A DNA stretch of 61,464 bases, from assembly GCF_016863655.1 (NCBI RefSeq), contig NZ_BOPH01000152.1:1-61464 (forward strand). The letters run 5' to 3'. The notes under the pieces are model-generated. The model was not told the origin of the DNA and ran no database searches. It saw only the letters and a list, made by a program, of their open reading frames with translations. The translations under genes and the position numbers were made by a program. The stretch is from Virgisporangium ochraceum (GTDB lineage: Bacteria > Actinomycetota > Actinomycetes > Mycobacteriales > Micromonosporaceae). Positions 8,612 through 17,360 of this stretch are shown piece by piece. Every line of letters begins with the position of its first letter. The stretch's first letter is position 1.

Positions 8612-9934
8612 TCAACGCCGGCCGCGCAGGGCGGCCTCCAGCCGCTGGACATGGTCGTCGGTGATCCGGCCGTTGTCGTCGAGCGCCTCCCGCACGACGC
8701 CCTGGAACACCTGGCTGAAGGCCACGTAGTTCGTGGTCATGGGACGGGGACGGGCCGCCTCGATCGACTCGAGGAGCGTCTGCGCGTACGGATAGCGCTC
8801 CTGCACCCGCGCGTCGAGGTAGACGATCCGCCGGGTGGCGGCGAGCCCGCCGCGTTCGAAGAGGATCTGCTGGCTGCGTTCGCTGGTGAGGTACTCGATG
8901 AGTGCGCGGGCGGCACGCGGCCGGGCCGACCGGCTCGACACCGCGAGGTTCTGGCCACCCAGCACACTCGGCCCGCCCGGCAGCGGCGTGACCGCGAACG
9001 GGACCCGCGGCGCCGGCGCCCCCTCCGGCGTCAGCAGGCGGTACGCGACCGGCCAGTTGCGCATGAACGCCGCCCGGCCCTCGGCGAAGGCATCGGTGCT
9101 GCCGCGTTCGTCGAATCCGCGCGACCCGGGAAGGATCAACGGCAGGTTGCCCGGCTCGGCCAGTCCGGCGGCGAGCCACCGCAGTCCGGCGGCGGCCTCC
9201 TCCGACTTGATGACGATCCGGTTGTCCCGGCTCACCACGTCACCACCGGCGGCCCAGATGGCTTCGAGCGCGTTGACCGTCAGCCCCTCGTAGGCCCGCA
9301 ACTGGCTGACGTACCCGGCCTCGACGCCGCGGCGCTCCGCCACCGGCCGCTGCCGGACCTGGTCGATGGCGGCGCGGACACCGGTCAGGCTGCCCGGCGG
9401 CTCCAGCCCCAGGTCGGTGCGGTGGTAGAGCAGGGCCGCGTCGGTGTTGAACGGCAACGCCCACAACTTGCCGTTCCACTCACACGTCAGCAACGGCTTC
9501 TCCAGGAAGCCGGAGCGGTCGACCGGGCCGCCCGGGAAGGGGACGATGTACCTGGCCGCGGCGAACTCGGCGGTCCACGTCACGTCCAGGTTGTAGATGT
9601 CGACGCGGTTGGCGGTGGCCTGGGCGTACTCGACCATGGCGGCGTGGGCGTCGTCGGCCCGCGCGGGCAGCGACACGATGCGCGCCTGCTGCCGGTGGGT
9701 CGCGTTCCACTGGGCGACCAGGATCTCGCGTTGCTTGTCGTCGCTCTCGTCGAGGCCGCTCAGAATGATCAGCGGATCGTCGGTCGGCGGCTCGAGGCCG
9801 TCCGGACGGTCGGGCAGGAGAGCCGGCACGAGGACGGCGACCAGAGCGCCGACGACCACACCGGTCAGGACGCCGGACCGGAAGCGGTGGCGTCGTGCCC
9901 ACTCCCAGACGGCGGTCGCGAATCGGCGCACCAT
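8612..9934 (-). CDS. membrane-anchored extracellular solute-binding protein (family 1 type)
   Basis: 440 residues from ATG 9934, preceded by AAGGGA. A basic N-terminus and one membrane helix (about 18-41) with no lipobox anchor it outside the cell. The rest is a type-1 solute-binding fold: RVDIYNLDVTWTAEFAAARY, WNGKLWALPFNTDAALLYH, AFAEGRAAFMRNWPVAY, then FAVTPLPGGPSVLGGQNLAVS and ARALIEYLTSERSQQI. These match sugar-type ABC binding proteins. No permease or ATPase gene is nearby; instead it lies 31 bp downstream of the caspase fusion, which carries a second binding-protein domain. A sensing rather than transport role is inferred. Confidence 0.85.
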   Translation of the reverse strand: MVRRFATAVWEWARRHRFRSGVLTGVVVGALVAVLVPALLPDRPDGLEPPTDDPLIILSGLDESDDKQREILVAQWNATHRQQARIVSLPARADDAHAAMVEYAQATANRVDIYNLDVTWTAEFAAARYIVPFPGGPVDRSGFLEKPLLTCEWNGKLWALPFNTDAALLYHRTDLGLEPPGSLTGVRAAIDQVRQRPVAERRGVEAGYVSQLRAYEGLTVNALEAIWAAGGDVVSRDNRIVIKSEEAAAGLRWLAAGLAEPGNLPLILPGSRGFDERGSTDAFAEGRAAFMRNWPVAYRLLTPEGAPAPRVPFAVTPLPGGPSVLGGQNLAVSSRSARPRAARALIEYLTSERSQQILFERGGLAATRRIVYLDARVQERYPYAQTLLESIEAARPRPMTTNYVAFSQVFQGVVREALDDNGRITDDHVQRLEAALRGRR

Positions 9935-9965
9935 CGACGATCCCTTCCCTTCCACGGCGGTGCTC

Positions 9966-12758
9966 TCAGCCTCGCCACAACTCCCGAAGGACACCCAGCA
10001 GCACGTCACCGACGGCGCCCGGCAGCGCCTCCACGCAGCGGCCACCGGTGCTCGCCGGAAGCGCCCGGAGGCTGCGGGCCGAGCAGCTCGCCTCACCGAT
10101 GGCGACGACCCAGATCTGGGCCCGCTGGCCGCTGACCGCCTCGGTGTACCGCTCGGCCGTCAACCGGCTCGCGTTGTCGTCCTCGCCGTCGGTCACGATC
10201 ACCACGGCGGTGATCCGTTTGTCGTCGGTCGGGCCGACCTCCGTCGCGCCGGTGACGGCCGCGGCGAACAGCGGCGTGCGACCGCCGACGGCGACGGCGT
10301 TCAGCGCGGCCGCGGCGGCCGCGTCCCGGCGTTGACCGCCGACAAGGGTGTCCCGCGGCCCGATGTCGACCAGTCGGCGTACCCCGCTGGGGTCGTCGCC
10401 CTGGAACACCGAGACCCCGACCTCGTCGTCCGGGCCCATGAAGCGCGTCCCGTCGACGGCGGCCCGCGTCGCGGCGTCCCATCGGCGGAGCCCCGCGCTG
10501 CGGGTTCCCATCGACCCGGAGCCGTCGAGCATGAGCAGGACCCGGCCCGCGCGCATCGCGTTGCGGTACGCGGTGAGGATGCGCCCCCGGACGGCATCGT
10601 CCGGCTCCACCCGGCTGAACGGCGCACCCGGCAGCGCGCCGTGATCGGTGGTCAGCGCGCCGCCACCGGCGAAACCGGGTGGCCGCAGGCCGATCTCGGC
10701 CAGCGCCCGCCGCCCCTCGGCCGCGGCCAACCAGGCGCCGAACCGCTGGGCCGCGGCCAGCTGCGCCGGTGACCGGGCCGGCCAGTCCAGGCGCACGAAC
10801 GGGTGGTCGAGCACGGCGGTGCTCGCCGGGTACGACAGGCGCAGACGGGTGTCGAAGCGTGGCCGCGTCGCGCCGCACGCCGGACCGATCGGGTCGCCCC
10901 GGTTGAAACGGACGGCCACCTGCTCCGGCAGCAGCAGGGCGACAGTGGAGCGTGTCTCGTCGTAGTGGCACAGCAGCGTGGGAACGTCGGCTCCGGCCGG
11001 GAACCGGGCCTCGGTGCGGGCCCGGTCGAGTTTCTCCTCCACCGCCGGTCCGGCGCCGGGATCCGCCGCGTAGATCGGGCTCCGGGCCAGTTCTCCGGTG
11101 ACCGACGCGGTCGGTTCCGGCACCACCACCCGGCGGCCGACGTCGTCGGCGCCGCGGAGCAGGTCGGTCAGCGTCGCGCCGGTGAGCGGCAGGTGCTCCG
11201 TGGCACCCGTCGTGTCCAGGCCGCGTTCCGGCGTGGCCACCACGATCGGGGACGTGGCCAGGTGGCGTATCTCCGCGACCGGAGCGGTGCCGCGGACAGT
11301 CTCCACGTGCACCGACGAGTCGGGGAGCCACACGTCGGGACTCGGCCCGACCGCCGCCCGCGCCTCGTCGGTCCACCGGGCGCGCAGCAGTGCGGCCGCC
11401 TGCTGCTCCGGTGCGGCGGTGACGTGCACCCGCGCGACCGGGCAGCCGTAGTCGCGCTCGGCGGCCCGCTCGTACGCGTCACGCAGCCGCAGCACCGGGT
11501 CGTAGCTGTCCGGGGTGGTCAGTACCGAGATCTGCGCCGGCGGCGGACAGCCGGTGAGCGTCACCCGGGCGGCACCGGCGGCCTGCAGCGCGCCGCCGGC
11601 GAACACCAGCGCGAGGACCAGCGGCAGCGCCAGGCTCAGCGACCGGCGCCAGAAGTGCGGGTACCGGCCGGGAGCCACGAGCCGCCGGGTCATGCGGCGC
11701 GCGACGGGCCACCGCCCGACACCCCGGCGGTCCCACGGCACGGTCGCGGTCACCCACCGGGCGATCCGGGTGGCGGCCCGCGTACGGATCCCCCGGTCGA
11801 GCCGGACGGCGAGAGCGGCGGCCACGACGACGAGCAGCGCCCAGCGCCACGGTGCCGACGGCAGCCACCCGCGGAGACCGGCGGGGGTCCAGGCCAGCGC
11901 GCCGTCGGCGATCGCGGCGACGACCGGTCCGGCCGCCACGGCACCGGCCAGTGCCGCCACCCAGCCGCCCCGGGAGCGACGGGCGGCGGCGTGCACCAGC
12001 TTCGTCGGAACCACCGGGCCGCCGGTGTGCGCCGCGTTCGGCGCGAGCACCAGTTCGTCGACGCGGCCCTTGCGGACGAACTCCGGGAGCGGGAAGTTGC
12101 CGCCGCCGAGCCGCCGGCGCAGGTACTCGACGGCCGAGTCGAGGGTGATCGGGTCGGGGCCGCCGGGGTCGCCCTCGTTCAGCAGGGTGATCAGCTCTCC
12201 GCTGAAGGCGGTGTGACGCGCACCCGACGGCGCGAACGCGAAGTCGTCGCGACCGGCGGCCGCGAGCACCGCCCAGCCGGCGATGTCGACCGACGGCTTC
12301 TGGTCGGCCGGAGCAAGCACGTCGACCGCGCGGCCCGAGTAGCAGCAGTCGAGGATCGCGAGGCGCACGGGCGCGCGGCTGTTCTGCAGGTACCGCCGGA
12401 TCTGGGCGAACGGCTGGGAGGTGTGCTCCCACTCGACCTCGGTCTCCCGGGTGGCCAGGTACAGCTCGCCGCGGTCGTTCACCACGCCGTGTCCGACGTA
12501 GTAGAACACCAGGGGACCGGCGGCGGCGCGTACCGCTTTGGCGACCGCGCTCGCGAACTCCGACGGGTTGGCCGGCTCGACCACGGTGACGTTCTCCGGA
12601 TCGACACCGCACCGCGTCACCAGCGCCCACCGCAGGTCTTCCAGTGTGGTGCCCACGGCCGGCACCGTGCGCAGGCCGGAGGTGCGCGGGTGGTCGCCGG
12701 TCCCGATCAGCAGGACGGTCGCGTCGCCCAGATCGCCCGGCCCGGCCGACACGTTCAC
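9966..12758 (-). CDS. caspase (EACC1-associated) - 3 TM - solute-binding - VWA fusion protein
   Basis: 930 residues from GTG 12758, overlapping the upstream EACC1 stop by 4 bp. Residues ~13-240 are a C14 caspase/metacaspase domain: strand VLLIGTGDHP, catalytic His in FYYVGHG (H90) and Cys in AILDCCYSG (C139), with FSGELITLL after it. Three membrane helices follow (about 266-288, 304-319, 373-394). Residues ~405-690 resemble a solute-binding protein (SPDVWLPDSSVHVETVRG, ASVTGELARSPIYA). Residues ~735-930 are a von Willebrand A domain with MIDAS DGSGSMG (745-751), a conserved Asp/Thr site in RTPLF and VIVTDGEDDN. An odd number of helices puts the caspase inside and the binding plus VWA domains outside, giving a one-chain receptor-protease. 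All key residues are present. EACC1-linked caspases belong to the NTP-dependent conflict systems described for multicellular actinobacteria. Confidence 0.92.
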   Translation of the reverse strand: MNVSAGPGDLGDATVLLIGTGDHPRTSGLRTVPAVGTTLEDLRWALVTRCGVDPENVTVVEPANPSEFASAVAKAVRAAAGPLVFYYVGHGVVNDRGELYLATRETEVEWEHTSQPFAQIRRYLQNSRAPVRLAILDCCYSGRAVDVLAPADQKPSVDIAGWAVLAAAGRDDFAFAPSGARHTAFSGELITLLNEGDPGGPDPITLDSAVEYLRRRLGGGNFPLPEFVRKGRVDELVLAPNAAHTGGPVVPTKLVHAAARRSRGGWVAALAGAVAAGPVVAAIADGALAWTPAGLRGWLPSAPWRWALLVVVAAALAVRLDRGIRTRAATRIARWVTATVPWDRRGVGRWPVARRMTRRLVAPGRYPHFWRRSLSLALPLVLALVFAGGALQAAGAARVTLTGCPPPAQISVLTTPDSYDPVLRLRDAYERAAERDYGCPVARVHVTAAPEQQAAALLRARWTDEARAAVGPSPDVWLPDSSVHVETVRGTAPVAEIRHLATSPIVVATPERGLDTTGATEHLPLTGATLTDLLRGADDVGRRVVVPEPTASVTGELARSPIYAADPGAGPAVEEKLDRARTEARFPAGADVPTLLCHYDETRSTVALLLPEQVAVRFNRGDPIGPACGATRPRFDTRLRLSYPASTAVLDHPFVRLDWPARSPAQLAAAQRFGAWLAAAEGRRALAEIGLRPPGFAGGGALTTDHGALPGAPFSRVEPDDAVRGRILTAYRNAMRAGRVLLMLDGSGSMGTRSAGLRRWDAATRAAVDGTRFMGPDDEVGVSVFQGDDPSGVRRLVDIGPRDTLVGGQRRDAAAAAALNAVAVGGRTPLFAAAVTGATEVGPTDDKRITAVVIVTDGEDDNASRLTAERYTEAVSGQRAQIWVVAIGEASCSARSLRALPASTGGRCVEALPGAVGDVLLGVLRELWRG

Positions 12759-13159
12759 TGCGTCTCCGTGGGCTCCATCGGCTCTGTGCGCTCTGCTGAT
12801 TCCAACCCGCGGACGATCCGGTCGACCTCACCACGAAGCTCGTCGGCGCCGAGGCGGCGGACACGCTGGGCGGTGAGTTCGACACTGGTGCCGTCGGCCC
12901 GGCTGATCGTCAGGCTGATGTCGGTGTGCCGACTGCGGATCCAGGAGATCAACGCCGGCACCACGGCCGCCGCCAGCGGGGCGGCCACCACCAGTGCGTC
13001 GGTGAGCGGGCCCAGCGCGTCGGCCGGTGCCGCGGCCGCCCGCAGGTCGACCCGGCCGCGCAACTCGTCGTGCCCGGCCAGCCAACCGCGGATGGACCTG
13101 AGGTCGTCGCCCGACCTGGACGTGGGATCGACGATCGTCACCAACAATTCGTCAGTCAC
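12755..13159 (-). CDS. effector-associated constant component EACC1
   Basis: 134 residues from GTG 13159 (MTDELLVTIVDPTSRSGDDL); GTG 13192 would add 11 residues. N-terminal beta-alpha-beta domain with DLRSIRGWLAGHDELRGRV, a Pro-containing turn DALGPLTDALVV, one membrane or hydrophobic helix (about 71-90), then TDISLTISRADGTSVELTAQRVRRLGADEL. This is the EACC1 pattern, the small invariant adaptor coded next to caspase, trypsin or other effectors in actinobacterial conflict systems. It overlaps the caspase gene and is the promoter-proximal gene of the operon. Sequence TAACGT just upstream of 13159 could serve as a -10 element. Confidence 0.85.
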   Translation of the reverse strand: MTDELLVTIVDPTSRSGDDLRSIRGWLAGHDELRGRVDLRAAAAPADALGPLTDALVVAAPLAAAVVPALISWIRSRHTDISLTISRADGTSVELTAQRVRRLGADELRGEVDRIVRGLESAERTEPMEPTETQ

Positions 13160-13241
13160 CGCCGACACGTTAGCATGACGCACCGCATCCACGCGTTTAC
13201 ATGTTTCGACGATCGACGCGCCTTCACCGGCCGGCGCATGC

Positions 13242-14066
13242 TTACGGCTTCCGGGCCACCCCGCCGAGCATGGTGTAGTAGCTGACGTACTTCTCGACCG
13301 GGGGCTCGGTGTCGGGTCGCCATTCCTCCACCGGTACCAGCCCGGGTTCGAGCATCTCGAAGTCGCCGAAGTACGCCTCGAGCTCGCTGCGACTGCGCCA
13401 GCGACCGGTACCCAGGGTCTCGTTGAACACCCGCTCGGCTTCGTGCACCTTCTCCGAGATCAGCGGGTGTTCCTCGCCCGGGTCCCAGAAGTGGATGATC
13501 GCGAGGTAGCTGCCCGACGGCAGCGCCGCCCGCAGGGTGGCGGCGATCCCGCCCGGATCCGCGTCGTCGTGCAGGTGGTGCAGGACCGACAGCAGCAGCA
13601 GGCCGATCGGCTCGGCGAAGTTCAGGCGGTCGCGCACCACCGGATGTTCCAGGATCGCCTCGGGCGATCGGAGGTCCGCCTCGATGACCGTGGTGTTCGG
13701 GCTGTTCGCGAGCAGCGCCCGGCCGTGCACCAGCACCATCGGGTCGTTGTCCACGTAGACGACCCGGCACGCCGGATCCACGTCCTGCGCGACCTGGTGC
13801 ACGTTGGTGTCGGTGGGCAGGCCCGAGCCGATGTCGAGGAACTGGCGGACGCCGGCGTCGGCGGCCATGTGGTGTACCGCCCGGCGGAGGAACGAGCGAC
13901 AGGCCCGGCCCGCCTCCCGAGCGTCCGGAATGATGGTCAGCGCCTGTTCCGCGGCCATCCGATCGACCGCGAAGTGGTCCTTGCCGCCGATGAAATAGTC
14001 GTAAACCCGGGCAACGTTAGGCTTCGTGATGTCGATGCCTCGGCGCGCCGCCACGTCCTCGGACAC
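13242..14066 (-). CDS. SAM-dependent methyltransferase, SAV2177/DUF574 family
   Basis: 274 residues from GTG 14066 with GGGAGGG upstream. It begins with the family signature ITKPNVARVYDYFIGGKDHF. The SAM-binding motif I is FLDIGSGLPT, motif II is VVYVDNDPMVLVHGRAL, and LLLLSVLHHLHDDADPGGI follows. The end has EKYVSYYTMLGGVARKP. The family is very abundant in Streptomyces and relatives and the substrate of most members is unknown. A perfect palindrome at 14130-14139 lies 64 bp upstream of the start. Confidence 0.95.
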   Translation of the reverse strand: MSEDVAARRGIDITKPNVARVYDYFIGGKDHFAVDRMAAEQALTIIPDAREAGRACRSFLRRAVHHMAADAGVRQFLDIGSGLPTDTNVHQVAQDVDPACRVVYVDNDPMVLVHGRALLANSPNTTVIEADLRSPEAILEHPVVRDRLNFAEPIGLLLLSVLHHLHDDADPGGIAATLRAALPSGSYLAIIHFWDPGEEHPLISEKVHEAERVFNETLGTGRWRSRSELEAYFGDFEMLEPGLVPVEEWRPDTEPPVEKYVSYYTMLGGVARKP

Positions 14067-14475
14067 TCCGCAACCCTCCCTGATGGATTCGGCGCATCGA
14101 CGGACGCAGTCCGTCGCCGCCCCGTGAACTTACCGGTAAACCGGAGGTGTTCGTCGCCCGGTCTTCGGTCGGGACGCCACGGCCGACCGGGCAGCCGGAC
14201 CCGGAGATCCCGCGACCCGAGGGCTGCCAACCACACACTCGGCGCTCCCACCACGGACTCGTTCCACCGGCTCGTGGCGGGCGACATCCGGCCAGGACGT
14301 CGCTGATCAGGTTCGTGTCAGGAGTCCGACACGGGAGGTCACGTTCATCCGCACGCACCGGGTGACGCTGCCGTCCAGGCACAGCACGGAGCTGCTGCCG
14401 TTTCTCAGCCATGCGCCGTCCGCTGACGCCGCGGCACGGGCTGCTGGATGTCCGGTCGCGCGCGAGGATGGTCAG
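14067..14475. other. divergent intergenic region with palindrome TTACCGGTAA
   Basis: 409 bp between the starts of the methyltransferase (minus) and the MBL hydrolase (plus). The only clear element is the perfect 10-base palindrome TTACCGGTAA at 14130-14139, which could be a regulator site for the methyltransferase. No convincing gene or RNA is seen in the rest. Confidence 0.4.
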
Positions 14476-15309
14476 ATGCGGATCCATCACCTCAACTGCG
14501 GCACGATGCGTCCGATCGGCGGCCGGTTGATCAGTGGCGGCGGGCCGGCCCGGTTGGTTGCCCACTGCCTGCTGATAGAAGCCGACGGGGGGCTGGTCCT
14601 GGTCGACACCGGCTTCGGGCTCAGCGCTCTCGCCGATCCGGTTGCGGCCGTCGGTGGCATGTTCGTGCGGACCGCCCGGCCGGTGCTCGACGCGGCGGAG
14701 GCGGCCGTCACCCAGGTTCGGACGCTCGGGTACGACCCGGCCGACGTACGCCACGTTCTGGTGACCCATCTCGACCCCGACCACGCCGGTGGCCTGCCGG
14801 ACTTCCCCGACGCCGAGGTTCATGTGCACGTCGCGGAGCATCGGGCGGCTCTGGCCCGGCGGGGCATGGCCGACCGCAACCGGTACCGCCCAAGCCTATG
14901 GGACCACGAGCTGCGCTGGTCGTTGCACGACGTCGACGGCGGGGAGGACTGGTTCGGCTTCCCCTCCGTGCGACCCCTGGACGAGTCGTGGCCGCCGATC
15001 CGCCTGGTGCGCCTGGCCGGACACACTGCCGGACACGTCGGGGTGGCGGTGCCGACGGACGCCGGGACATGGCTGCTGCACGCGGGTGACGCGTACTTCC
15101 ACCGGGTCACGATCGACGGAACCGCCCGCCCCCCGCTGGGGATCCGGCTGGAAGAAGCGAGTACCCAGACCGACCGCGCGGCCAGGCTCACCACCGTGGC
15201 CAAGCTGCGGGCGGCCCGCCAGGCGGGTATCGAGGTGTTCTGCTCCCACGACCCCGTCGAGTACGAGCGGCAGGCGAGCACTCGCGTCGAGCCACCGCCG
15301 ACGGATTGA
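14476..15309 (+). CDS. metallo-beta-lactamase-fold hydrolase
   Basis: 277 residues from ATG 14476 with GAGG upstream. After MRIHHLNCGTMRP comes the strand CLLIEADGGLVLVDTGFGL, then the metal motif THLDPDHAGG (H98, D100, D102, H103), a variant of HxHxDH with Asp at the second position. Later metal ligands are in LAGHTAGHVGV and LLHAGDAYFH, with CSHDP near the end. The layout is like AHL-lactonase and similar glyoxalase II-type hydrolases. Cytoplasmic (no signal peptide). The substrate cannot be told. Confidence 0.85.
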   Translation: MRIHHLNCGTMRPIGGRLISGGGPARLVAHCLLIEADGGLVLVDTGFGLSALADPVAAVGGMFVRTARPVLDAAEAAVTQVRTLGYDPADVRHVLVTHLDPDHAGGLPDFPDAEVHVHVAEHRAALARRGMADRNRYRPSLWDHELRWSLHDVDGGEDWFGFPSVRPLDESWPPIRLVRLAGHTAGHVGVAVPTDAGTWLLHAGDAYFHRVTIDGTARPPLGIRLEEASTQTDRAARLTTVAKLRAARQAGIEVFCSHDPVEYERQASTRVEPPPTD

Positions 15310-15356
15310 TCGCAGCGCGGCTGATCCGTGCACCTGCTCTGACAGGCACGTCTGCG

Positions 15357-15869
15357 TCAGGCTCCGGTGCGATGCAGGCGCTCCCCCAACGTGGTGGCCA
15401 GCGCCTTGCTGAGGATCTGGTAGGCGGGATCGCGGGCGAGCCACAACAACTTGTGCCGCCGTCCGTCGAGCGTCCGCAGTCGTAGACCATGCGTGGTGAG
15501 ACCTCGAACCAGGCGTGCGTGCGCGATGTCCGAGAAAGCGATGACCTTGTTGGTCGGGTGCTCGGCCAGCAGTCCCTCCAGATCGAACGCGGCAACGTCA
15601 GCGCGTTCCAGTGGCTCGGCCACCGTCGGCCCCAGTCCGTGCGCCCGCGTCGCCTGGAGGCTGAGCCGACGGCGGATCAGCCCTGTCGACGTCAGCCACA
15701 GCTCTCCGTGAGTCCAGTCCAGCCACCCGGTCGTGCAACTGCGGGTCACACACTCAGCCACGTTCATGATCCACCAGAGTACGAGATCGTTCGCGGTCAC
15801 CACTGCCGACGTCTCGAAGATCGCCTTCGCTCGCTCGGCGACCCTCGTCCGATCGCGGCCTGCGCCCAC
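15357..15869 (-). CDS. hypothetical protein
   Basis: 170 residues from GTG 15869, chosen because GGAGG lies five bases upstream. Mostly helical and basic, with a Trp-rich patch NDLVLWWIMNVAECV and TGWLDWTHGELWLTSTGLIRRR, then LEGLLAEHPTNKVIAFSDIAHARL and LRTLDGRRHKLLWLARDPAYQIL. The last part looks like a PH-like or membrane-binding beta domain with a final helix. No family is recognised. It follows the 15955 gene on the same strand by 85 bp. Confidence 0.65.
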   Translation of the reverse strand: MGAGRDRTRVAERAKAIFETSAVVTANDLVLWWIMNVAECVTRSCTTGWLDWTHGELWLTSTGLIRRRLSLQATRAHGLGPTVAEPLERADVAAFDLEGLLAEHPTNKVIAFSDIAHARLVRGLTTHGLRLRTLDGRRHKLLWLARDPAYQILSKALATTLGERLHRTGA

Positions 15870-15954
15870 CACGTCCTCCGAGCCGTGAGCGTCGCGCGGC
15901 CACGCGCGGCGCCCCGAACCGAATGCGGCAGATGTGTGCGCCTGGTTCCGAGTC

Positions 15955-16386
15955 TCAGGAGATCCGGCAGTACAGCGCACCCCGGGTTCGTACCGCCTTG
16001 ACGGCAAGGCTCGCCACCTCGACGACGATCTCGGCGGCGAGTTCGTCGTCGATCGTCTCGCCTTCGTCGGCCCGCAACTCGGCCCATCGCCTGGCAGCGG
16101 CGGGAAGCGTCTCGGCGTCGGCAGCGGCCAGCGCCGTCACGAGGTCCCCAGACGCGGCCACGACGAGCGGACGGTCGTTGCCACCGGCGATGATCTCGGA
16201 ACCGTCGGCGGCGATGAGTTCGTCGAGGTCGCGGTTGGTCAGGACGCTCTCCCACTCGTCAAGCGTGGACAACACATCGAAGTTACCGAAGGTCACGGAG
16301 TCGGCTTCGGCGCCGGGCCTGGATTCGGCCGTACCGGCCGCCTCGGCGTGATCAGCGGCAACGAAGAACGTGATGATCGAACTCAC
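15955..16386 (-). CDS. conserved actinobacterial hypothetical protein
   Basis: 143 residues from GTG 16386 (SSIITFFVAADHAEAAGTAE). The small acidic protein has a short beta start, FGNFDVLSTLDEWESVLTNRDLDEL in the middle and a helical end ETIDDELAAEIVVEVASLAVKA. Similar proteins are widespread in Streptomyces and Micromonospora, with no known role. No motifs, signal or membrane helix. Confidence 0.7.
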   Translation of the reverse strand: MSSIITFFVAADHAEAAGTAESRPGAEADSVTFGNFDVLSTLDEWESVLTNRDLDELIAADGSEIIAGGNDRPLVVAASGDLVTALAAADAETLPAAARRWAELRADEGETIDDELAAEIVVEVASLAVKAVRTRGALYCRIS

Positions 16387-16449
16387 GGTGCGAGTATCGC
16401 GCACGGCACGCGGTCCGCGCAGCAGTACCGACAACAGCAGTCCCGGCAG

Positions 16450-16884
16450 CTACTCAGCGGCGATCGGCCACCGCCTATCTGGCCCCGACACCGCAGTATC
16501 GGCATGGACCTCCCGCCGCCAGATCCTTGCCCACTGCTCGTGCGCCTTCGGCGTGTTCCACCGTGCGCGAGGGCCGTGCGGGTGGATCCCGCAGACCGGG
16601 CAGACACGGCCGCCACGATGTCGGCGAGTGCCGCAGGCCAGGCATTCGGTGTTCGCGTCGACGCCGGCGGCGTGTGCGTCGAGTACCCGGCGCACCACGA
16701 CGGCCAGTGACTCGGTCGGATGCCGCTCAGGATCAGGGCAGTATGCGATCGCGCTCCAACCCCAGGAGTTCCACGGCGCTGCGGTCAGCGGCGCTCGCAG
16801 CCCAGCGGCCTTCTCCCGACGACGGCGTTGCGCGTATGCCCCGGCCAGAACGCATTCCCGCAACGCGTACAGCCGCCGCCGCAA
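16450..16884 (-). CDS. hypothetical zinc-ribbon protein
   Basis: 144 residues. An Arg-rich N-terminus (MRRRLYALRECVLAGAYAQR) is followed by WNSWGWSAIAYCPDP and, at about 96-115, two CxxC knuckles (ECLACG and RVCPVCG) that form a likely zinc ribbon, then PHGPRARWN. No family is recognised. The frame is less certain than its neighbours because overlapping frames are also open, but the Cys pairs and codon use favour this one. Confidence 0.5.
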   Translation of the reverse strand: MRRRLYALRECVLAGAYAQRRRREKAAGLRAPLTAAPWNSWGWSAIAYCPDPERHPTESLAVVVRRVLDAHAAGVDANTECLACGTRRHRGGRVCPVCGIHPHGPRARWNTPKAHEQWARIWRREVHADTAVSGPDRRWPIAAE

Positions 16885-16985
16885 CGGCAGTCCAACCGCC
16901 AGATCAGCACGAGCGCGCCCCGTGGCTACGCATCCTTGCGCGCGATCCCAGGTTGGCCGGGCCTCGCGACGAGGCGACTGCTACG

Positions 16986-17282
16986 TCACCGGCGCACGAT
17001 GAGGTAGACGCCCGATACGACGAGCACCAGCACCGAGACCGCGCCGAGAACTATCCCCGCCGCGTAGTCCAGTTCGGGAATGCGGGGCACGTACTCCGGA
17101 TGGTTCTTTCGGTACCGATCGCGTTGCCGTGCCGTGCGGCCACGCCATCTACGCCCTTTTCGGATGAAGTAGGCCGACACTGACAGCCCGAAAAGACCGA
17201 AAAGCAGGCCACCTATCGGGTTGTCCTCGATCGTGATATCCGTCGCCTCGACCCTGTCGTTCAGACGGTCGAGTACGGTCAC
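16986..17282 (-). CDS. small two-helix membrane protein
   Basis: 98 residues from GTG 17282. Two membrane helices (about 24-39, GGLLFGLFGLSVSAYFI, and 76-94, GIVLGAVSVLVLVVSGVYLIV) flank a basic cytoplasmic loop KGRRWRGRTARQRDRYRK. Function unknown. It is divergent from the kinase remnant at 17361. Confidence 0.6.
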   Translation of the reverse strand: MTVLDRLNDRVEATDITIEDNPIGGLLFGLFGLSVSAYFIRKGRRWRGRTARQRDRYRKNHPEYVPRIPELDYAAGIVLGAVSVLVLVVSGVYLIVRR

Positions 17283-17360
17283 GCCCTGACGATACCGTCT
17301 CGAGACCTGCGCTGAAAGCGCACGCCGACCGCTGACGTGTTGCTCTGCGGTCATCGCGAG

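Noticed and set aside
8198..10135. 645-codon plus-strand open frame
   Set aside because: Antisense to the solute-binding gene, no family likeness, shadow composition.
10803..13178. 791-codon open frame on the plus strand opposite the caspase and EACC1 genes
   Set aside because: It is low-complexity Arg/Gly/Pro sequence antisense to genes with full catalytic motifs; a GC-bias shadow.
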